NCBI RefSeq assembly: GCF_001955715.1
Contig: NZ_CP019239.1
Span: 1,240,001-1,304,000, forward strand
DNA: 64,000 nt
Direction: 5' to 3'
Source of the DNA: Rhodoferax saidenbachensis
GTDB lineage: Bacteria > Pseudomonadota > Gammaproteobacteria > Burkholderiales > Burkholderiaceae_C
The number at the start of each line of letters is the position of its first letter. Within the stretch, counting starts at the first letter, position 1. The notes below the pieces were generated by a model. The model made no database searches. It was not told the origin of the DNA and was given only the letters and a program-made list of their open reading frames with translations. A program made the position numbers and the translations under genes. Positions 9,102 through 18,015 of this stretch are shown here, in pieces.

Positions 9102-9973
9102 ACATCCACCGGGCCGCGCCCGACACCCTTGGCAAGCCCCTGGCGGGCTGGCGCCTGCGCCTGTACACCATCATTTTTGAGGCAGACACCCGCGCGGGCC
9201 GCCTGTTTGACCAGTGGCTGATCGCCGTCATTCTGTTGAGCGTGGTGGCGGTCATCGTCGACAGCGTGCAGGGCATGGGCACGCGTTACCACCTGTGGTT
9301 TACCGTGCTGGAGTGGGTGTTCACCGTGGCCTTCACGCTGGAGTACCTGGCGCGTCTGGCCTGTGTGCGGCATCCGATGCGGTATGCACTGAGTTTCTTT
9401 GGCGTGATTGACCTGCTGGCCCTGTTGCCGACCTACATTGCCCTGCTGGTGCCGGAGGTGCATGCGCTGATCGATGTGCGCGTGCTGCGTCTGCTGCGCG
9501 TGTTTCGGGTTTTCAAGCTCACGGCGTATGTGTCCGAGTACCAGTCGCTGGGGCGTGCGCTGGCAGCCAGCCGGCGCAAGATACTGGTGTTTCTGTCGGC
9601 CGTGCTCATGATCGTGCTGGTGATGGGCACGCTGATGTATGTGGTTGAAGGGCCGGCCCATGGCTTTACCAGCATTCCCACGTCGGTCTATTGGGCTATC
9701 ACCACCATGACCACGGTGGGCTTTGGCGACATCACGCCCAAGACCGATCTGGGCCGCCTGATTTCCTCAGCCATGATGCTGTTGGGTTGGGGCACGCTGG
9801 CGGTGCCTACGGGCATCGTCACGGCCGAGATGACGGCCCGCCGTGCTGTCGAACCGCTGCCCACCACCCGCACCTGCCACGAGTGTCTGACCGAAGGCCA
9901 TTTGCCCGAGGCCCGTTACTGTCTGCACTGCGGTGCCCATTTGTCCGCCTACCTGCACGAAACCACCCGTTAA
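9098..9973 (+). CDS. Voltage-gated potassium channel with C-terminal zinc ribbon
   Basis: This 291-aa inner-membrane protein has six predicted helices. S4 is arginine-rich (RVLRLLRVFRVFK, about residues 128-140) and the pore signature TTMTTVGFGDITP is near residue 205, so it is a Kv-type K+ channel. The cytosolic tail holds CHEC and CLHC pairs 15 residues apart, a likely zinc ribbon not needed for the pore. The ATG at 9098 overlaps the preceding stop. The longer frame from 9068 lies wholly inside the synthetase gene. Co-translation with an acyl-CoA synthetase is unexpected. Confidence 0.85.
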   Translation: MNIHRAAPDTLGKPLAGWRLRLYTIIFEADTRAGRLFDQWLIAVILLSVVAVIVDSVQGMGTRYHLWFTVLEWVFTVAFTLEYLARLACVRHPMRYALSFFGVIDLLALLPTYIALLVPEVHALIDVRVLRLLRVFRVFKLTAYVSEYQSLGRALAASRRKILVFLSAVLMIVLVMGTLMYVVEGPAHGFTSIPTSVYWAITTMTTVGFGDITPKTDLGRLISSAMMLLGWGTLAVPTGIVTAEMTARRAVEPLPTTRTCHECLTEGHLPEARYCLHCGAHLSAYLHETTR

Positions 9974-9997
9974 CCCGCTCCAAGGAAACACCACACC

Positions 9998-11026
9998 ATG
10001 TTCGAAACCGCCATCGCCGGTAGCCTGCCCAAACCTTCCTGGCTCTCTGAGACCGAAAAACTCTGGCCCCAGTGGAAGCTGGCCGGCCCTGAGCTGCAGC
10101 AGGCCAAGGCCGATGCCACTCTCTTGTGGATCAAGGCGCAGGAGGATGCGGGGCTGGACGTGGTGGGCGACGGCGAGCAAAGCCGCCAGCACTTTGTGCA
10201 TGGCTTTCTGGAGCAGGTGGAGGGCATCGACTTTGAGAACAAGGTCACCATGGGCATCCGCAACAACCGCTACGACGCCCAGGTGCCGCAGGTGATTGCC
10301 GCGCTGCGCCTCAAGGGCCGAGTGCATGCGTTCGAGGCCCAACTGGCCCGCGCCCACACCAAAAAGAAACTCAAGTTCACCTTGCCCGGCCCGCTGACCA
10401 TTGTGGACACCGTGGCCGACCGCTTCTATGGCGACAAGAAAAAAATGGCGTTTGCGTTTGCCGAGCTGCTGAACCAGGAAGCCCTGGCCCTGCAGGCCGA
10501 TGGCGTAGACATCATCCAGTTCGACGAGCCGGGCTTCAACGTCTACATGCAGGACGCCGTGGACTGGGGCGTGCAGGCGCTGGAGATTGCCGCGCGTGGG
10601 CTGACCTGCACCACCGCCGTGCACATTTGTTACGGCTACGGCATCAAGGCCAACAACGACTGGAAAGAGACGCTGGGCCAGGAGTGGCGTCAGTACGCGC
10701 AGGTGTTCCCCGCGCTGGCCGCCAGCAGCATCCAGCAGGTGAGCCTGGAGTGTTACCACTCGCATGTGCCGCCCGACCTGATGGCGCTGCTCAAGGGCAA
10801 GGATGTGATGGTGGGCGTGATCGATGTGGCCAGCGACGTGATCGAGACGCCCGAACAGGTGGCCGACACCATTGGCATCGCACTGCAACATGTGCCCCTG
10901 AACCGCATATTTCCTTGCACCAACTGCGGTCTGGCACCCATGATCCGTGAGGTCGCGGTGAAGAAACTGGAGGCGCTTGCCAAAGGCGCGGCCCTGGCAC
11001 GCCAGCGTTACGGAGCCTCTGCATGA
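9998..11026 (+). CDS. Core (catalytic-domain-only) cobalamin-independent methionine synthase family protein
   Basis: This 342-aa protein matches only the C-terminal catalytic half of MetE. The expected zinc ligands are visible: His and Cys in VHICYGYG, Glu in SLECYHSH, and Cys in FPCTNCGLAP. The N-terminus MFETAIAGSLPKPSWL starts at the catalytic barrel, so the folate-binding N-terminal half is absent by nature, not by truncation. Stand-alone core MetE proteins are known. Their methyl donor may be a corrinoid protein or another small donor, not methyl-tetrahydrofolate-polyglutamate. AAGGA precedes the ATG. It overlaps the next gene by 4 bp. Confidence 0.85.
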   Translation: MFETAIAGSLPKPSWLSETEKLWPQWKLAGPELQQAKADATLLWIKAQEDAGLDVVGDGEQSRQHFVHGFLEQVEGIDFENKVTMGIRNNRYDAQVPQVIAALRLKGRVHAFEAQLARAHTKKKLKFTLPGPLTIVDTVADRFYGDKKKMAFAFAELLNQEALALQADGVDIIQFDEPGFNVYMQDAVDWGVQALEIAARGLTCTTAVHICYGYGIKANNDWKETLGQEWRQYAQVFPALAASSIQQVSLECYHSHVPPDLMALLKGKDVMVGVIDVASDVIETPEQVADTIGIALQHVPLNRIFPCTNCGLAPMIREVAVKKLEALAKGAALARQRYGASA

Positions 11027-12225
11027 CGCAAAGCCCGAGCTGGTCCGCAGTGCCGCCCCACAGCGTGGGTTTTGACGGAAAGCGCACCGAGGCACTGGTG
11101 CAGCGGCTGGCACGCGACGTGGCCCAGGCCCGCCTGCCTGGCGCTGTGGTGCTGGTAGCGCGCCACGGGCAGCTTGCGCTGCACACAGCCATCGGCCAGC
11201 AGAACCCGGCAGATGGCACACCCATGGCACTGGACAGCATCTTTCGCATCTATTCCATGACTAAGCCCATCGTGTCGGTGGCGATCATGCAGTTGATGGA
11301 GCAGGGCGATCTGCTATTGAGTGACCCGGTGTCCAAGTATTTGCCCGCGTTTGCCAATGTGCCAGTGGTTGCTGACGAAGCCGGTACCGCCGTGCGCGCA
11401 CCGCAGCGCCCACCCACCGTGCAGGACCTGCTGCGCCACACGGCAGGCCTCACCTACGACATCCTGGGTGATGATCCCATCCAGCAGCGCTACACGCAGG
11501 CAGGCCTGGGCAGCCGCACGCGCAACAACGCCGCGTTTGCGGATGCGTTGGCCGCCATTCCGTACCGTTATGAGCCGGGCAGCATCTGGCAATACAGCCG
11601 TGCCACTGACCTGCTGGGTGCGTTGCTGGAGGCCGTTACGGGCCAGACGCTGGGCGACTACCTGCAGCAGCACATCCTTGGGCCACTGGGCATGGTCGAC
11701 ACCAGCTTTGTGCTGCCACCCGACAAACATCAGCGCATGGCCCATGCCTTTGCCCACGATCCCGATGGGGGCGAGCAAATGCCTTTGATGGACCTGCGTG
11801 AGGCCGTGCCCCTGCAGGCTGGCGGCGCGGGCCTGGGCTCCACCGCGATCGACTACGCGCGCTTTCTGCAATGCCTGCTCAATGGTGGCACGCTGGGCGA
11901 CGCCCGCATTCTCAGCCCCGCATCGGTGCGCCTGATGACTTCCGACCATCTGGGTAGCATCCCCGTCAACCGCACAGGCCGCGCGGCAGACCTGCTGCCT
12001 CCGGGGCACGGCTTTGGTTTGGGCTTCGCAGTACGGCTGGAAGATGGTCTGGCGAATCAGTTGGGCAGCAAAGGCATGTATTACTGGAGTGGCATCTCGG
12101 GCACCGTGTTTTTTGTGGACCCGGTCAAAGACTTCTTTGCGCTGATGCTCACCCAGGCGCCCAACCAGCGCACCTTTTACCGCCCGCTGTTTCGCAACCT
12201 GGTTTACGCTGCGCTGCAGGACTGA
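11023..12225 (+). CDS. Serine hydrolase, class C beta-lactamase/EstB family
   Basis: This 400-aa protein has the S-x-x-K active site in YSMTKPIVSV (about residue 83) and the second-motif tyrosine in QYSRATD. The fold order is that of class C beta-lactamase-like esterases and D-aminopeptidases. It has no signal peptide, so it probably acts in the cytoplasm as an esterase and is unlikely to confer antibiotic resistance. The ATG overlaps the stop of the core MetE gene (ATGA). The cupin gene follows 14 bp later, so three genes form one unit with no obvious shared pathway. Confidence 0.8.
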   Translation: MTQSPSWSAVPPHSVGFDGKRTEALVQRLARDVAQARLPGAVVLVARHGQLALHTAIGQQNPADGTPMALDSIFRIYSMTKPIVSVAIMQLMEQGDLLLSDPVSKYLPAFANVPVVADEAGTAVRAPQRPPTVQDLLRHTAGLTYDILGDDPIQQRYTQAGLGSRTRNNAAFADALAAIPYRYEPGSIWQYSRATDLLGALLEAVTGQTLGDYLQQHILGPLGMVDTSFVLPPDKHQRMAHAFAHDPDGGEQMPLMDLREAVPLQAGGAGLGSTAIDYARFLQCLLNGGTLGDARILSPASVRLMTSDHLGSIPVNRTGRAADLLPPGHGFGLGFAVRLEDGLANQLGSKGMYYWSGISGTVFFVDPVKDFFALMLTQAPNQRTFYRPLFRNLVYAALQD

Positions 12226-12239
12226 ACAGGAGCACCGCC

Positions 12240-12737
12240 ATGGGCCACGACCATTCGCACCCCCACGACCACCCCCATACCGACTGGAAACACGACGGCG
12301 TGCGCGTGGTGCCCGGCAACCAGCTCGATGGCAATGTGCCGTCCACGCCGGGCATGGACCGCAAGGCCGCCATCAACTTTGCCCGCGTGGGTGCGCAAAA
12401 GCTGTGGGCCGGTACCGTCACCATCCACGCCAATGCCAAGACCGGCGCCCACCACCATGGCCCACTGGAGAGCGTGATCTATGTTGTCAAGGGCCGTGCC
12501 CGTATGCGCTGGGGTGAACACCTGGAATTCACCGCCGAAGCCGGCCCGGGCGACTTCATCTACGTGCCGCCCTATGTGCCGCACCAGGAAATCAACGCCA
12601 GCGCCACCGAAGTGCTGGAATGCGTGCTGTGCCGCAGCGACGGCCAGGCCGTGGCGGTGAATCTGGACATCGAGCCCGTGGAGAAGCCGGAGAACGTGTT
12701 GTGGGTAGACCCCACGCACCCGAACGGGGGCGTATGA
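12240..12737 (+). CDS. Cupin-domain protein with His-rich N-terminus
   Basis: This 165-aa single-cupin protein has metal-binding motif 1 around GAHHHGPLESVIYVVKGRAR and motif 2 around GDFIYVPPYVPHQEINAS, the standard spacing. The first 17 residues (MGHDHSHPHDHPHTDWK) carry five histidines and may bind metal or be a flexible tag. No substrate can be inferred. AGGAG lies before the ATG and the gene ends the 9.1-12.7 kb plus-strand run. Confidence 0.78.
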   Translation: MGHDHSHPHDHPHTDWKHDGVRVVPGNQLDGNVPSTPGMDRKAAINFARVGAQKLWAGTVTIHANAKTGAHHHGPLESVIYVVKGRARMRWGEHLEFTAEAGPGDFIYVPPYVPHQEINASATEVLECVLCRSDGQAVAVNLDIEPVEKPENVLWVDPTHPNGGV

Positions 12738-12803
12738 ACAGCTTTCACCCGCACGGGGGCGATTGAACCCTCTTCACCTGCGTGGCAAGGAGATTTAGGA
12801 ATC

Positions 12804-12860
12804 AAATAGGCCTCTATCCCGCATGGAATATGCGCAGGCAGCTCCTGAAAACATAGCGTT
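12804..12860 (+). repeat. Dispersed ~60-bp repeat, copy A
   Basis: It reads AAATAGGCCTCTATCCCGC, then ATGGAATATGCGCAGGCAGC, then TCCTGAAAACATAGCG. Compared with the other copies, the consensus is an AAATAGGCCTCTAGCCC start, a TGCGCAAGCAGCTAT core and an ATAGTAGCGG end. The core GCTAT...ATAG-AGC can form a stem. Confidence 0.8.
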
Positions 12861-13008
12861 TCTGCGTGTAGCACATACATGCGACATACAGGCGTGCCCA
12901 TTGTTCCGAGAATCGCGCATCGCAGGGCACTTCGCCCCACCAGATCACACGTCGTGCGCGTGGCACTGGCGCCGCATAACGCACGCACTTTTTCTTCAGG
13001 AATCCACC

Positions 13009-13515
13009 ATGTACCGCACCAAGGCCTTGTTGGCCGTTTGTCTGTTGGCTGCCGCTGGTATGAGCCAGGGTCAGCAGGGCACCGGCATAGCGCTCCCCAA
13101 TCTCCAACCCATCAGGGACATACAAATCAGTGAATTGAACCAATCGATTCAGTCGACCAATGGGGCCATCGCCCAACTGAGGGCGGTCCTGGCCGCCGCC
13201 ATGAACTTGCGTGTCACCGTTCCTGCCAATGCCCCGCCAGCAACGGCTACCCCCGCCGGTGCTCAGAAAACAGCGCTGGAGGTGGCCTCCAGAAATTTTG
13301 GCACCACATTGCCCATCGCCACGGTGGGCGAGCTTGACCTCGCGATGCTGCAATGGCGGAAAACCATAGATGGCCTCAGCGGTAACGTGCAAATGATGAT
13401 GCTGCGCATTCAAAGTCTGGCGAACAAGAACAACGACGGCGGCACTGTCCTCATCACCAACTCCGAGAAGAAAATACAAGCGACCCGGCCCGGCGACCTC
13501 AACGGCATGCGCTGA
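13009..13515 (+). CDS. Small secreted protein of unknown function
   Basis: This 168-aa protein has a signal peptide (MYRTKALLAVCLLAAAGMSQ, cleavage near GQ-QG). The mature part is rich in Gln, Asn, Ala and Thr, with helical repeats such as SELNQSIQSTNGAIAQLRAV. I recognise no family. The start at 13009 is supported by CAGGAATCC just upstream and by the signal peptide. The frame upstream of it is coding-like only by chance and crosses the dispersed repeat. The gene stands alone between the repeat and the IS30 element. Confidence 0.65.
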   Translation: MYRTKALLAVCLLAAAGMSQGQQGTGIALPNLQPIRDIQISELNQSIQSTNGAIAQLRAVLAAAMNLRVTVPANAPPATATPAGAQKTALEVASRNFGTTLPIATVGELDLAMLQWRKTIDGLSGNVQMMMLRIQSLANKNNDGGTVLITNSEKKIQATRPGDLNGMR

Positions 13516-13571
13516 GGCGCATCCCGGGATCGGCCGCCTCGTTCAGGGCCGCCCATTGAGATTTTTAAGAA

Positions 13572-13589
13572 AAATAGGCCTCTAGCCCC
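13572..13589 (+). repeat. Dispersed ~60-bp repeat, copy B, left part (interrupted by IS30)
   Basis: AAATAGGCCTCTAGCCCC is the first 18 bases of the repeat. The remainder resumes directly after the IS element at 14713. Confidence 0.85.
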
Positions 13590-14712
13590 GGCTCGCTCAA
13601 AAGTGAAGTGCAACACACCGATTGAAACTTCAATAAGGTGTGTCCATGAAACTGAACCAAGAGTACAAACAGCTCGATTACAAAGAGCGCCAGACCATTG
13701 CTGTATGCCTTGAGCTCGGATTGAGTATCCGGGCGGTAGCCCGAGTACTGGGTCGTGCCCCCTCCACGGTGAGTCGTGAGATCAACCGAAACAGCGGTGC
13801 TGGTGCCTATAGTTGCCGATTCGCACAACAGCGCTTTGTGCGCAGGCGTCGCCACAGCAGACCGCCCCCGAAGCTGGTGGCGGGCAATGCCCTCTTCGCC
13901 TCTGTGCACGCCTTATTGCAACTGCGTTGGTCACCCCAGCAAATTGCCTCTCGCCTAGCTACACTGCATCCGCATGAGGCGCACCAACGCGTCTCTCACG
14001 AAACCATCTACAACGTCATCTACGCCCAACCCCGGGGTGAGCTGCGCCGCGAGCTCATTGCCTGTTTGCGTCTGGCCCGCACCAAGCGCTGGCCCCGTTC
14101 ACGTGGCGAAGACCGCCGCGGTCAGATCGCTGATCTCTTGAGCATCCATGTACGTCCCCCGCAGGTTGAGGATCGACTGTTCCCTGGTCACTGGGAAGGT
14201 GACTTGATCAAAGGAGCAGGCAACCTCAGTGCTGTGGGCACCCTGGTAGAGCGCAGCACCCGGCTCCTGATGTTGGTAAAGCTGCCGCATCCCAACCCAG
14301 CCACTGCAGCCCACGTGCTGCAAGCGTTTACGGACAAGCTCAACGGTATTGCCAAGCCTATGCGCCAAACACTGACTTATGACCGGGGGCGTGAGATGGC
14401 TCACCATGCGCAATTGACAGCCAACACCGGGGTTGCCGTGTATTTCTGTGATCCGCACAGTCCTTGGCAGCGTGGCACCAATGAGAACACCAACGGTTTG
14501 GTACGACAGTTCCTGCCAAAGGGGACAGACCTGTCGGGTTACAGCCAGGAGCAACTCGACGGGATTGCTGACTTGATGAATGGACGGCCTCGCAAGACGC
14601 TGGGCTGGTTGACTCCGCTGGAGGTGTACGGCCAGTGGCTGGCCAAGCTTGAGCACTCTCCTGACTCCATCCAATAAACTCAGCTTGTGTTGCACTTGGA
14701 TTTGACTCCGCC
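13590..14712 (+). mobile_element. IS30-family insertion sequence inserted in a dispersed repeat
   Basis: This is a 1,123-bp element with one transposase gene. The ends match imperfectly over about 27 bp. The left end reads GGCTCGCTCAAAAGTG then AAGTGCAACACA. The right end, reverse-complemented, reads GGCGGAGTCAAATCC then AAGTGCAACACA. The element splits a repeat: AAATAGGCCTCTAGCCCC on the left, CCCCGTGGAATATGCGC on the right. If the uninterrupted repeat has five Cs here, the target duplication is CCC (13587-13589 and 14713-14715). That fits the 2-3 bp duplications of IS30. Confidence 0.85.
13646..14677 (+). CDS. IS30-family transposase
   Basis: This 343-aa DDE transposase has an N-terminal helix-turn-helix (LDYKERQTIAVCLELGLSIR, then VARVLGRAPSTVSREINRN), which is the IS30 signature. 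The catalytic acidic residues are in HWEGDLIKGAGN, LTYDRGREM and the E of QRGTNENTNG, so the catalytic triad looks intact. I use the ATG at 13646 (AAGG upstream) over the GTG two codons earlier. No frameshift is seen, so the element may still move. Confidence 0.92.
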   Translation: MKLNQEYKQLDYKERQTIAVCLELGLSIRAVARVLGRAPSTVSREINRNSGAGAYSCRFAQQRFVRRRRHSRPPPKLVAGNALFASVHALLQLRWSPQQIASRLATLHPHEAHQRVSHETIYNVIYAQPRGELRRELIACLRLARTKRWPRSRGEDRRGQIADLLSIHVRPPQVEDRLFPGHWEGDLIKGAGNLSAVGTLVERSTRLLMLVKLPHPNPATAAHVLQAFTDKLNGIAKPMRQTLTYDRGREMAHHAQLTANTGVAVYFCDPHSPWQRGTNENTNGLVRQFLPKGTDLSGYSQEQLDGIADLMNGRPRKTLGWLTPLEVYGQWLAKLEHSPDSIQ

Positions 14713-14756
14713 CCCCGTGGAATATGCGCAGCCAGCTATTGAAAAAATAGCAAGTT
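14713..14756 (+). repeat. Dispersed ~60-bp repeat, copy B, right part
   Basis: CCCCGTGGAATATGCGCAGC followed by CAGCTATTGAAAAAATAGCA completes the repeat cut by the IS30 element. It also lies just 3' of the oxidoreductase gene on the other strand. Confidence 0.85.
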
Positions 14757-14781
14757 GCGTATCTCCCACGCACTGGATGCG

Positions 14782-15822
14782 TCAGTCCTTGGCGACTTCC
14801 AGCACCAGCTTGCCGAAGTTCTCGCCGTTGAACAGCTTGAGCAGCGTGTCGGGGAAGGTGTTCAGGCCCACCACCACGTCTTCCTTGCTCTTCATGCGGC
14901 CGTCCTTCAGGTAGCCCGCCATCTCGGCCACGGCCAGGTGGTAGCGGTCGGCGTAGTCGAACACCACAATACCCTCCATACGCGCGCGGTTGACCAACAG
15001 GCTCAGGTAGTTCTTGGGGCCTTGCACGGCGGTCGTGTTGTTGTACTGGCTGATCGCGCCGCAGATGATGATGCGTGCGCCGCGTGTGATCTTGGCCAAA
15101 ACGTCGTCGAGGATTTCGCCGCCCACGTTGTCAAAGTAAATATCCACGCCCTTGGGGCAGTGTTCTTTCAGTCCCGCACGCACACTGCCTGCGCCAGCCT
15201 TGTAGTCGATGCAGGCGTCAAAGCCCAGCTCTTTCACGACCCATTCGCACTTGGCCGCACCACCGGCAATGCCGACCACGCGGCAACCCTTGATCTTGGC
15301 CATCTGGCCCACGGTCTGGCCCACGGCACCGGCAGCACCCGACACCACCACGGTTTCACCGGCCTTGGGCAGACCCACATCCATCAGACCAAAGTAGCCG
15401 GTCATGCCGGGCATACCCAATACGTTGAGCCATTGAGTGGGCGTGCCTACGCGCAGATCAATCTTGAACAGGCCGTTGCGCTTCATCTCGTCCTGCGCCA
15501 CGGTGATGTACTCCTGAATGCCGAAGCCGGCGCTCACATAGTCGCCCACGGCAAAAGCGGGGTTCTTGGACGCAATGACCTTGCCCACGCCACCGGCGCG
15601 CATGACTTCACCAATGCCCACGGGCGGGATATAACTTTTGCCTTCGTTCATCCAGCCGCGCATGGCCGGGTCCAGCGACAGCGCCAGCGTCTTGAGCGTG
15701 ACGCCGCCTTCGGCAGGTTCGGCCACCGCCTCGGTGGTGTGGCTCCAGTTGGCAGCCGTGGGCATGCCCACAGGGCGGGCGGCGAGGCGGATCTGGTGGT
15801 TGACGAGATTGGCGAGGGACAT
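14782..15822 (-). CDS. NADP-dependent oxidoreductase (MDR family, curcumin/alkenal reductase type)
   Basis: This 346-aa zinc-free medium-chain dehydrogenase/reductase has the nucleotide-binding segment VVSGAAGAVGQTVGQMAKIKG and the ICGAISQYNN element typical of the CurA / prostaglandin reductase / leukotriene B4 dehydrogenase group. These enzymes reduce alpha,beta-unsaturated aldehydes or ketones with NADPH. The start at 15822 (MSLANLVNHQIRLA) gives normal length. The frame upstream is arginine-rich and non-conserved in character. The exact substrate is unknown. Confidence 0.85.
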   Translation of the reverse strand: MSLANLVNHQIRLAARPVGMPTAANWSHTTEAVAEPAEGGVTLKTLALSLDPAMRGWMNEGKSYIPPVGIGEVMRAGGVGKVIASKNPAFAVGDYVSAGFGIQEYITVAQDEMKRNGLFKIDLRVGTPTQWLNVLGMPGMTGYFGLMDVGLPKAGETVVVSGAAGAVGQTVGQMAKIKGCRVVGIAGGAAKCEWVVKELGFDACIDYKAGAGSVRAGLKEHCPKGVDIYFDNVGGEILDDVLAKITRGARIIICGAISQYNNTTAVQGPKNYLSLLVNRARMEGIVVFDYADRYHLAVAEMAGYLKDGRMKSKEDVVVGLNTFPDTLLKLFNGENFGKLVLEVAKD

Positions 15823-15994
15823 GACAAAACTCCGGTCTGAAATAGGGGGCACCCGCCTGGGGGCGGTACAGGAGGCGCATCGTAGCCTGCCTGGGGGTGT
15901 ACCGGCGTAGCCTGCGCGACAGACACTGTTGGCCAAAGGACTGCCGCTTCTGGCGTTTGGGTCTATCCTGTGCTTTCACTTCGAGGATCTCGCA

Positions 15995-17221
15995 ATGTCG
16001 GCACTTTCACCCTCCCGCCCGTTTGATGTCGTGCTCTACGGCGCCAGTGGTTTTGTCGGGCGCCAGACCGTGGCGTACTTCGCAAAACATCCCGATGTGC
16101 AATCGTCCGGGCTGCGTTGGGCGCTGGCCGGGCGTTCTGCCCGCAAGCTCGAAGCGGTGCGGGCTGACTGTGGTGCATTCGACGCGGGCATTGTGGTCGC
16201 CGATGCGCAGGATGCTGCGGCACTGGATGCACTGGCGCGTAATGCCAGGGTGGTGCTCAGCACGGCTGGCCCGTTTGCGCTGTATGGCAGTGAACTGGTG
16301 GCGGCCTGCGTGCGCCACGGCACGCACTATGTGGACATCACGGGTGAGACACCCTGGGCCAAAGGATTGATCGACCGTCACCATGCGGACGCGCAGCACA
16401 AGGGTGCACGCATCATCCCGTTTTGCGGTTTTGATTCCATCCCTTCCGACCTCAGCGCCCTGTTGGCCAACCAGACGATGTGGGCACGGCATGGCGAGAA
16501 GTGCACGGAGGTGAAGGCAGCGTTCAGCATCCGGGGTGGTTTCAACGGTGGCACGCTGGCTTCCTTGTTCAACATCCTGGCGACCGGGCAGGACAAGGCG
16601 CTGGCCGATCTGTTTTTGTTGAACCCCGAGGGCACACGCCCCGCGCGGCCGCAGGACCATGCGGATCCGCGCGGGCCACGCCACGATGCGGATTTTTCTG
16701 CCTGGCTGGGGCCGTTTTTCATGGCCGCGATCAACACCCGCGTGGTGCGCCGCAGTGCAGCATTGCTGGGGTATGCCCCCGACTTCAGTTACCAGGAATA
16801 TTTGCGCCTGGGCCGTGGCCCGGGTGCTGCAGTCGCTTCGTCGCTGCTCAGCGCCGGTTCGTTGGCGTCCAACGCTGCACTGCGCCTGGCCCCCGTGCGT
16901 CGTCTCGCCGAGAAGTGGTCACCACCGCCTGGTGCAGGCCCGTCCGAGGCCAGCATGGACGGTGGTTCTTTCCGCTGTCAGTGGGTAGGCACCAGCGCCA
17001 GCGGCCAGCAGGTGCGCGGCAGCATTGCCGACCAGGGCGACCCCGGCAACCGCGCGACCACCAAGATGGTGTGTGAGTCGGCACTGGCGCTGGCGTTACA
17101 ACTGGAAGAACTGCCCGGTGGCTCTGGGCATGGTGGTTTGTTGACACCAGCCAGCGGTCTGGGTGATGTGCTGGTGCAGCGGCTGCGCGCTGCGGGAATG
17201 AAGCTGGAGATCCAGCCCTAG
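15995..17221 (+). CDS. Saccharopine-dehydrogenase-like / trans-acting enoyl reductase family protein
   Basis: This 408-aa protein has an N-terminal Rossmann domain (VVLYGASGFVGRQTVAYF, about residues 11-28) and the segment YVDITGETPWAKGLIDRHH found in saccharopine-dehydrogenase-fold reductases. Those include the mycobacterial trans-acting enoyl reductase family. The C-terminal half is large and mostly alpha/beta. The start at 15995 was chosen because the upstream extension has no homology-like features and a divergent gene begins at 15822. A lipid-related NAD(P)H reductase role is plausible but not shown. Confidence 0.75.
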   Translation: MSALSPSRPFDVVLYGASGFVGRQTVAYFAKHPDVQSSGLRWALAGRSARKLEAVRADCGAFDAGIVVADAQDAAALDALARNARVVLSTAGPFALYGSELVAACVRHGTHYVDITGETPWAKGLIDRHHADAQHKGARIIPFCGFDSIPSDLSALLANQTMWARHGEKCTEVKAAFSIRGGFNGGTLASLFNILATGQDKALADLFLLNPEGTRPARPQDHADPRGPRHDADFSAWLGPFFMAAINTRVVRRSAALLGYAPDFSYQEYLRLGRGPGAAVASSLLSAGSLASNAALRLAPVRRLAEKWSPPPGAGPSEASMDGGSFRCQWVGTSASGQQVRGSIADQGDPGNRATTKMVCESALALALQLEELPGGSGHGGLLTPASGLGDVLVQRLRAAGMKLEIQP

Positions 17222-17226
17222 TTTTT

Positions 17227-17832
17227 TTAGTAGGGTAGCTTGAATCCGTTTTTGCCCGCATTGATGCGTTGCACCGTGGGTTTGCCATCCACCAGTTGGG
17301 CTGACAGCGAAACACTGGCGCCGGGCACCAGCAGGCTGCGGTCGCCCGGCCGGAAGGTCACCACCGGCGCGTCTTCGGGCACCACGATCAGCATCGCGCC
17401 GTCCTTGTATTTCAACTGCAGGCGCCGTCCGTTGGCGGCGGCGCTGACTTCGGCCACGGTGGCATTGGTCATGGTGCTTTGCGGTAGCAGGTCAAATGGG
17501 CGGTGGCCCTCACCCGCACCGCGCGCCGATTCGGGAAACACCGTCACGGCGATGGCGCGCTGGCTGCCGTCGGCCTGGGGCAAGGCGGCCGTGCCAATGA
17601 AGCTGCCGGGCTGGATGTCGGCCAGCGCAATCGGGTAGACCTCGGTGACCACCAGCGCTGCAGGTAATAGCAACTCGACCACTTCACCGCTGCGGTCTTT
17701 CACGGTCAATGTGCTGGCGCTGACGGATTGCACGGTGCCGCGCATGCGCACGGTGGCTGGTGCCTGGGCCCATGCGGCGCTAGCGGCGCAGTACAGGATG
17801 GATAGGAGTGCGGCGTGCAGGCGGGTCATCAT
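17227..17832 (-). CDS. Secreted protein of unknown function with small beta-domains
   Basis: This 201-aa protein has a signal peptide (LHAALLSILYCAASAAWAQA). Two similar short beta-rich segments follow: VRMRGTVQSVSASTLTVKDR and later ATVAEVSAAANGRRLQLKYK. They look like repeated OB- or DUF5666-type units. No catalytic motif is seen, and it is convergent with the preceding gene (5-bp gap). Two adjacent Met codons make the first start uncertain by one residue. Confidence 0.6.
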   Translation of the reverse strand: MMTRLHAALLSILYCAASAAWAQAPATVRMRGTVQSVSASTLTVKDRSGEVVELLLPAALVVTEVYPIALADIQPGSFIGTAALPQADGSQRAIAVTVFPESARGAGEGHRPFDLLPQSTMTNATVAEVSAAANGRRLQLKYKDGAMLIVVPEDAPVVTFRPGDRSLLVPGASVSLSAQLVDGKPTVQRINAGKNGFKLPY

Positions 17833-18015
17833 GGCAATGGGCTCCGTGGGGGACTGTGATGCAGTCTACAGCGCGCCCACGGCGCTTCGTAAATATACGT
17901 AAACCCGGTCAACGGGTATTTCGCTGTTCCGTTGGAGGTGTAAGCCCGGGATATCTCTGGCTCGCTCAACAAGGTCGGAGCACATGCGGCCTTTGTGTAT
18001 GCGGGAAAATAAACC

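Noticed and set aside
12823-13008. The N-terminal extension of the 13.0-kb gene
   Set aside because: It crosses the dispersed repeat and lacks a ribosome site. The signal peptide at 13009 marks the true start.
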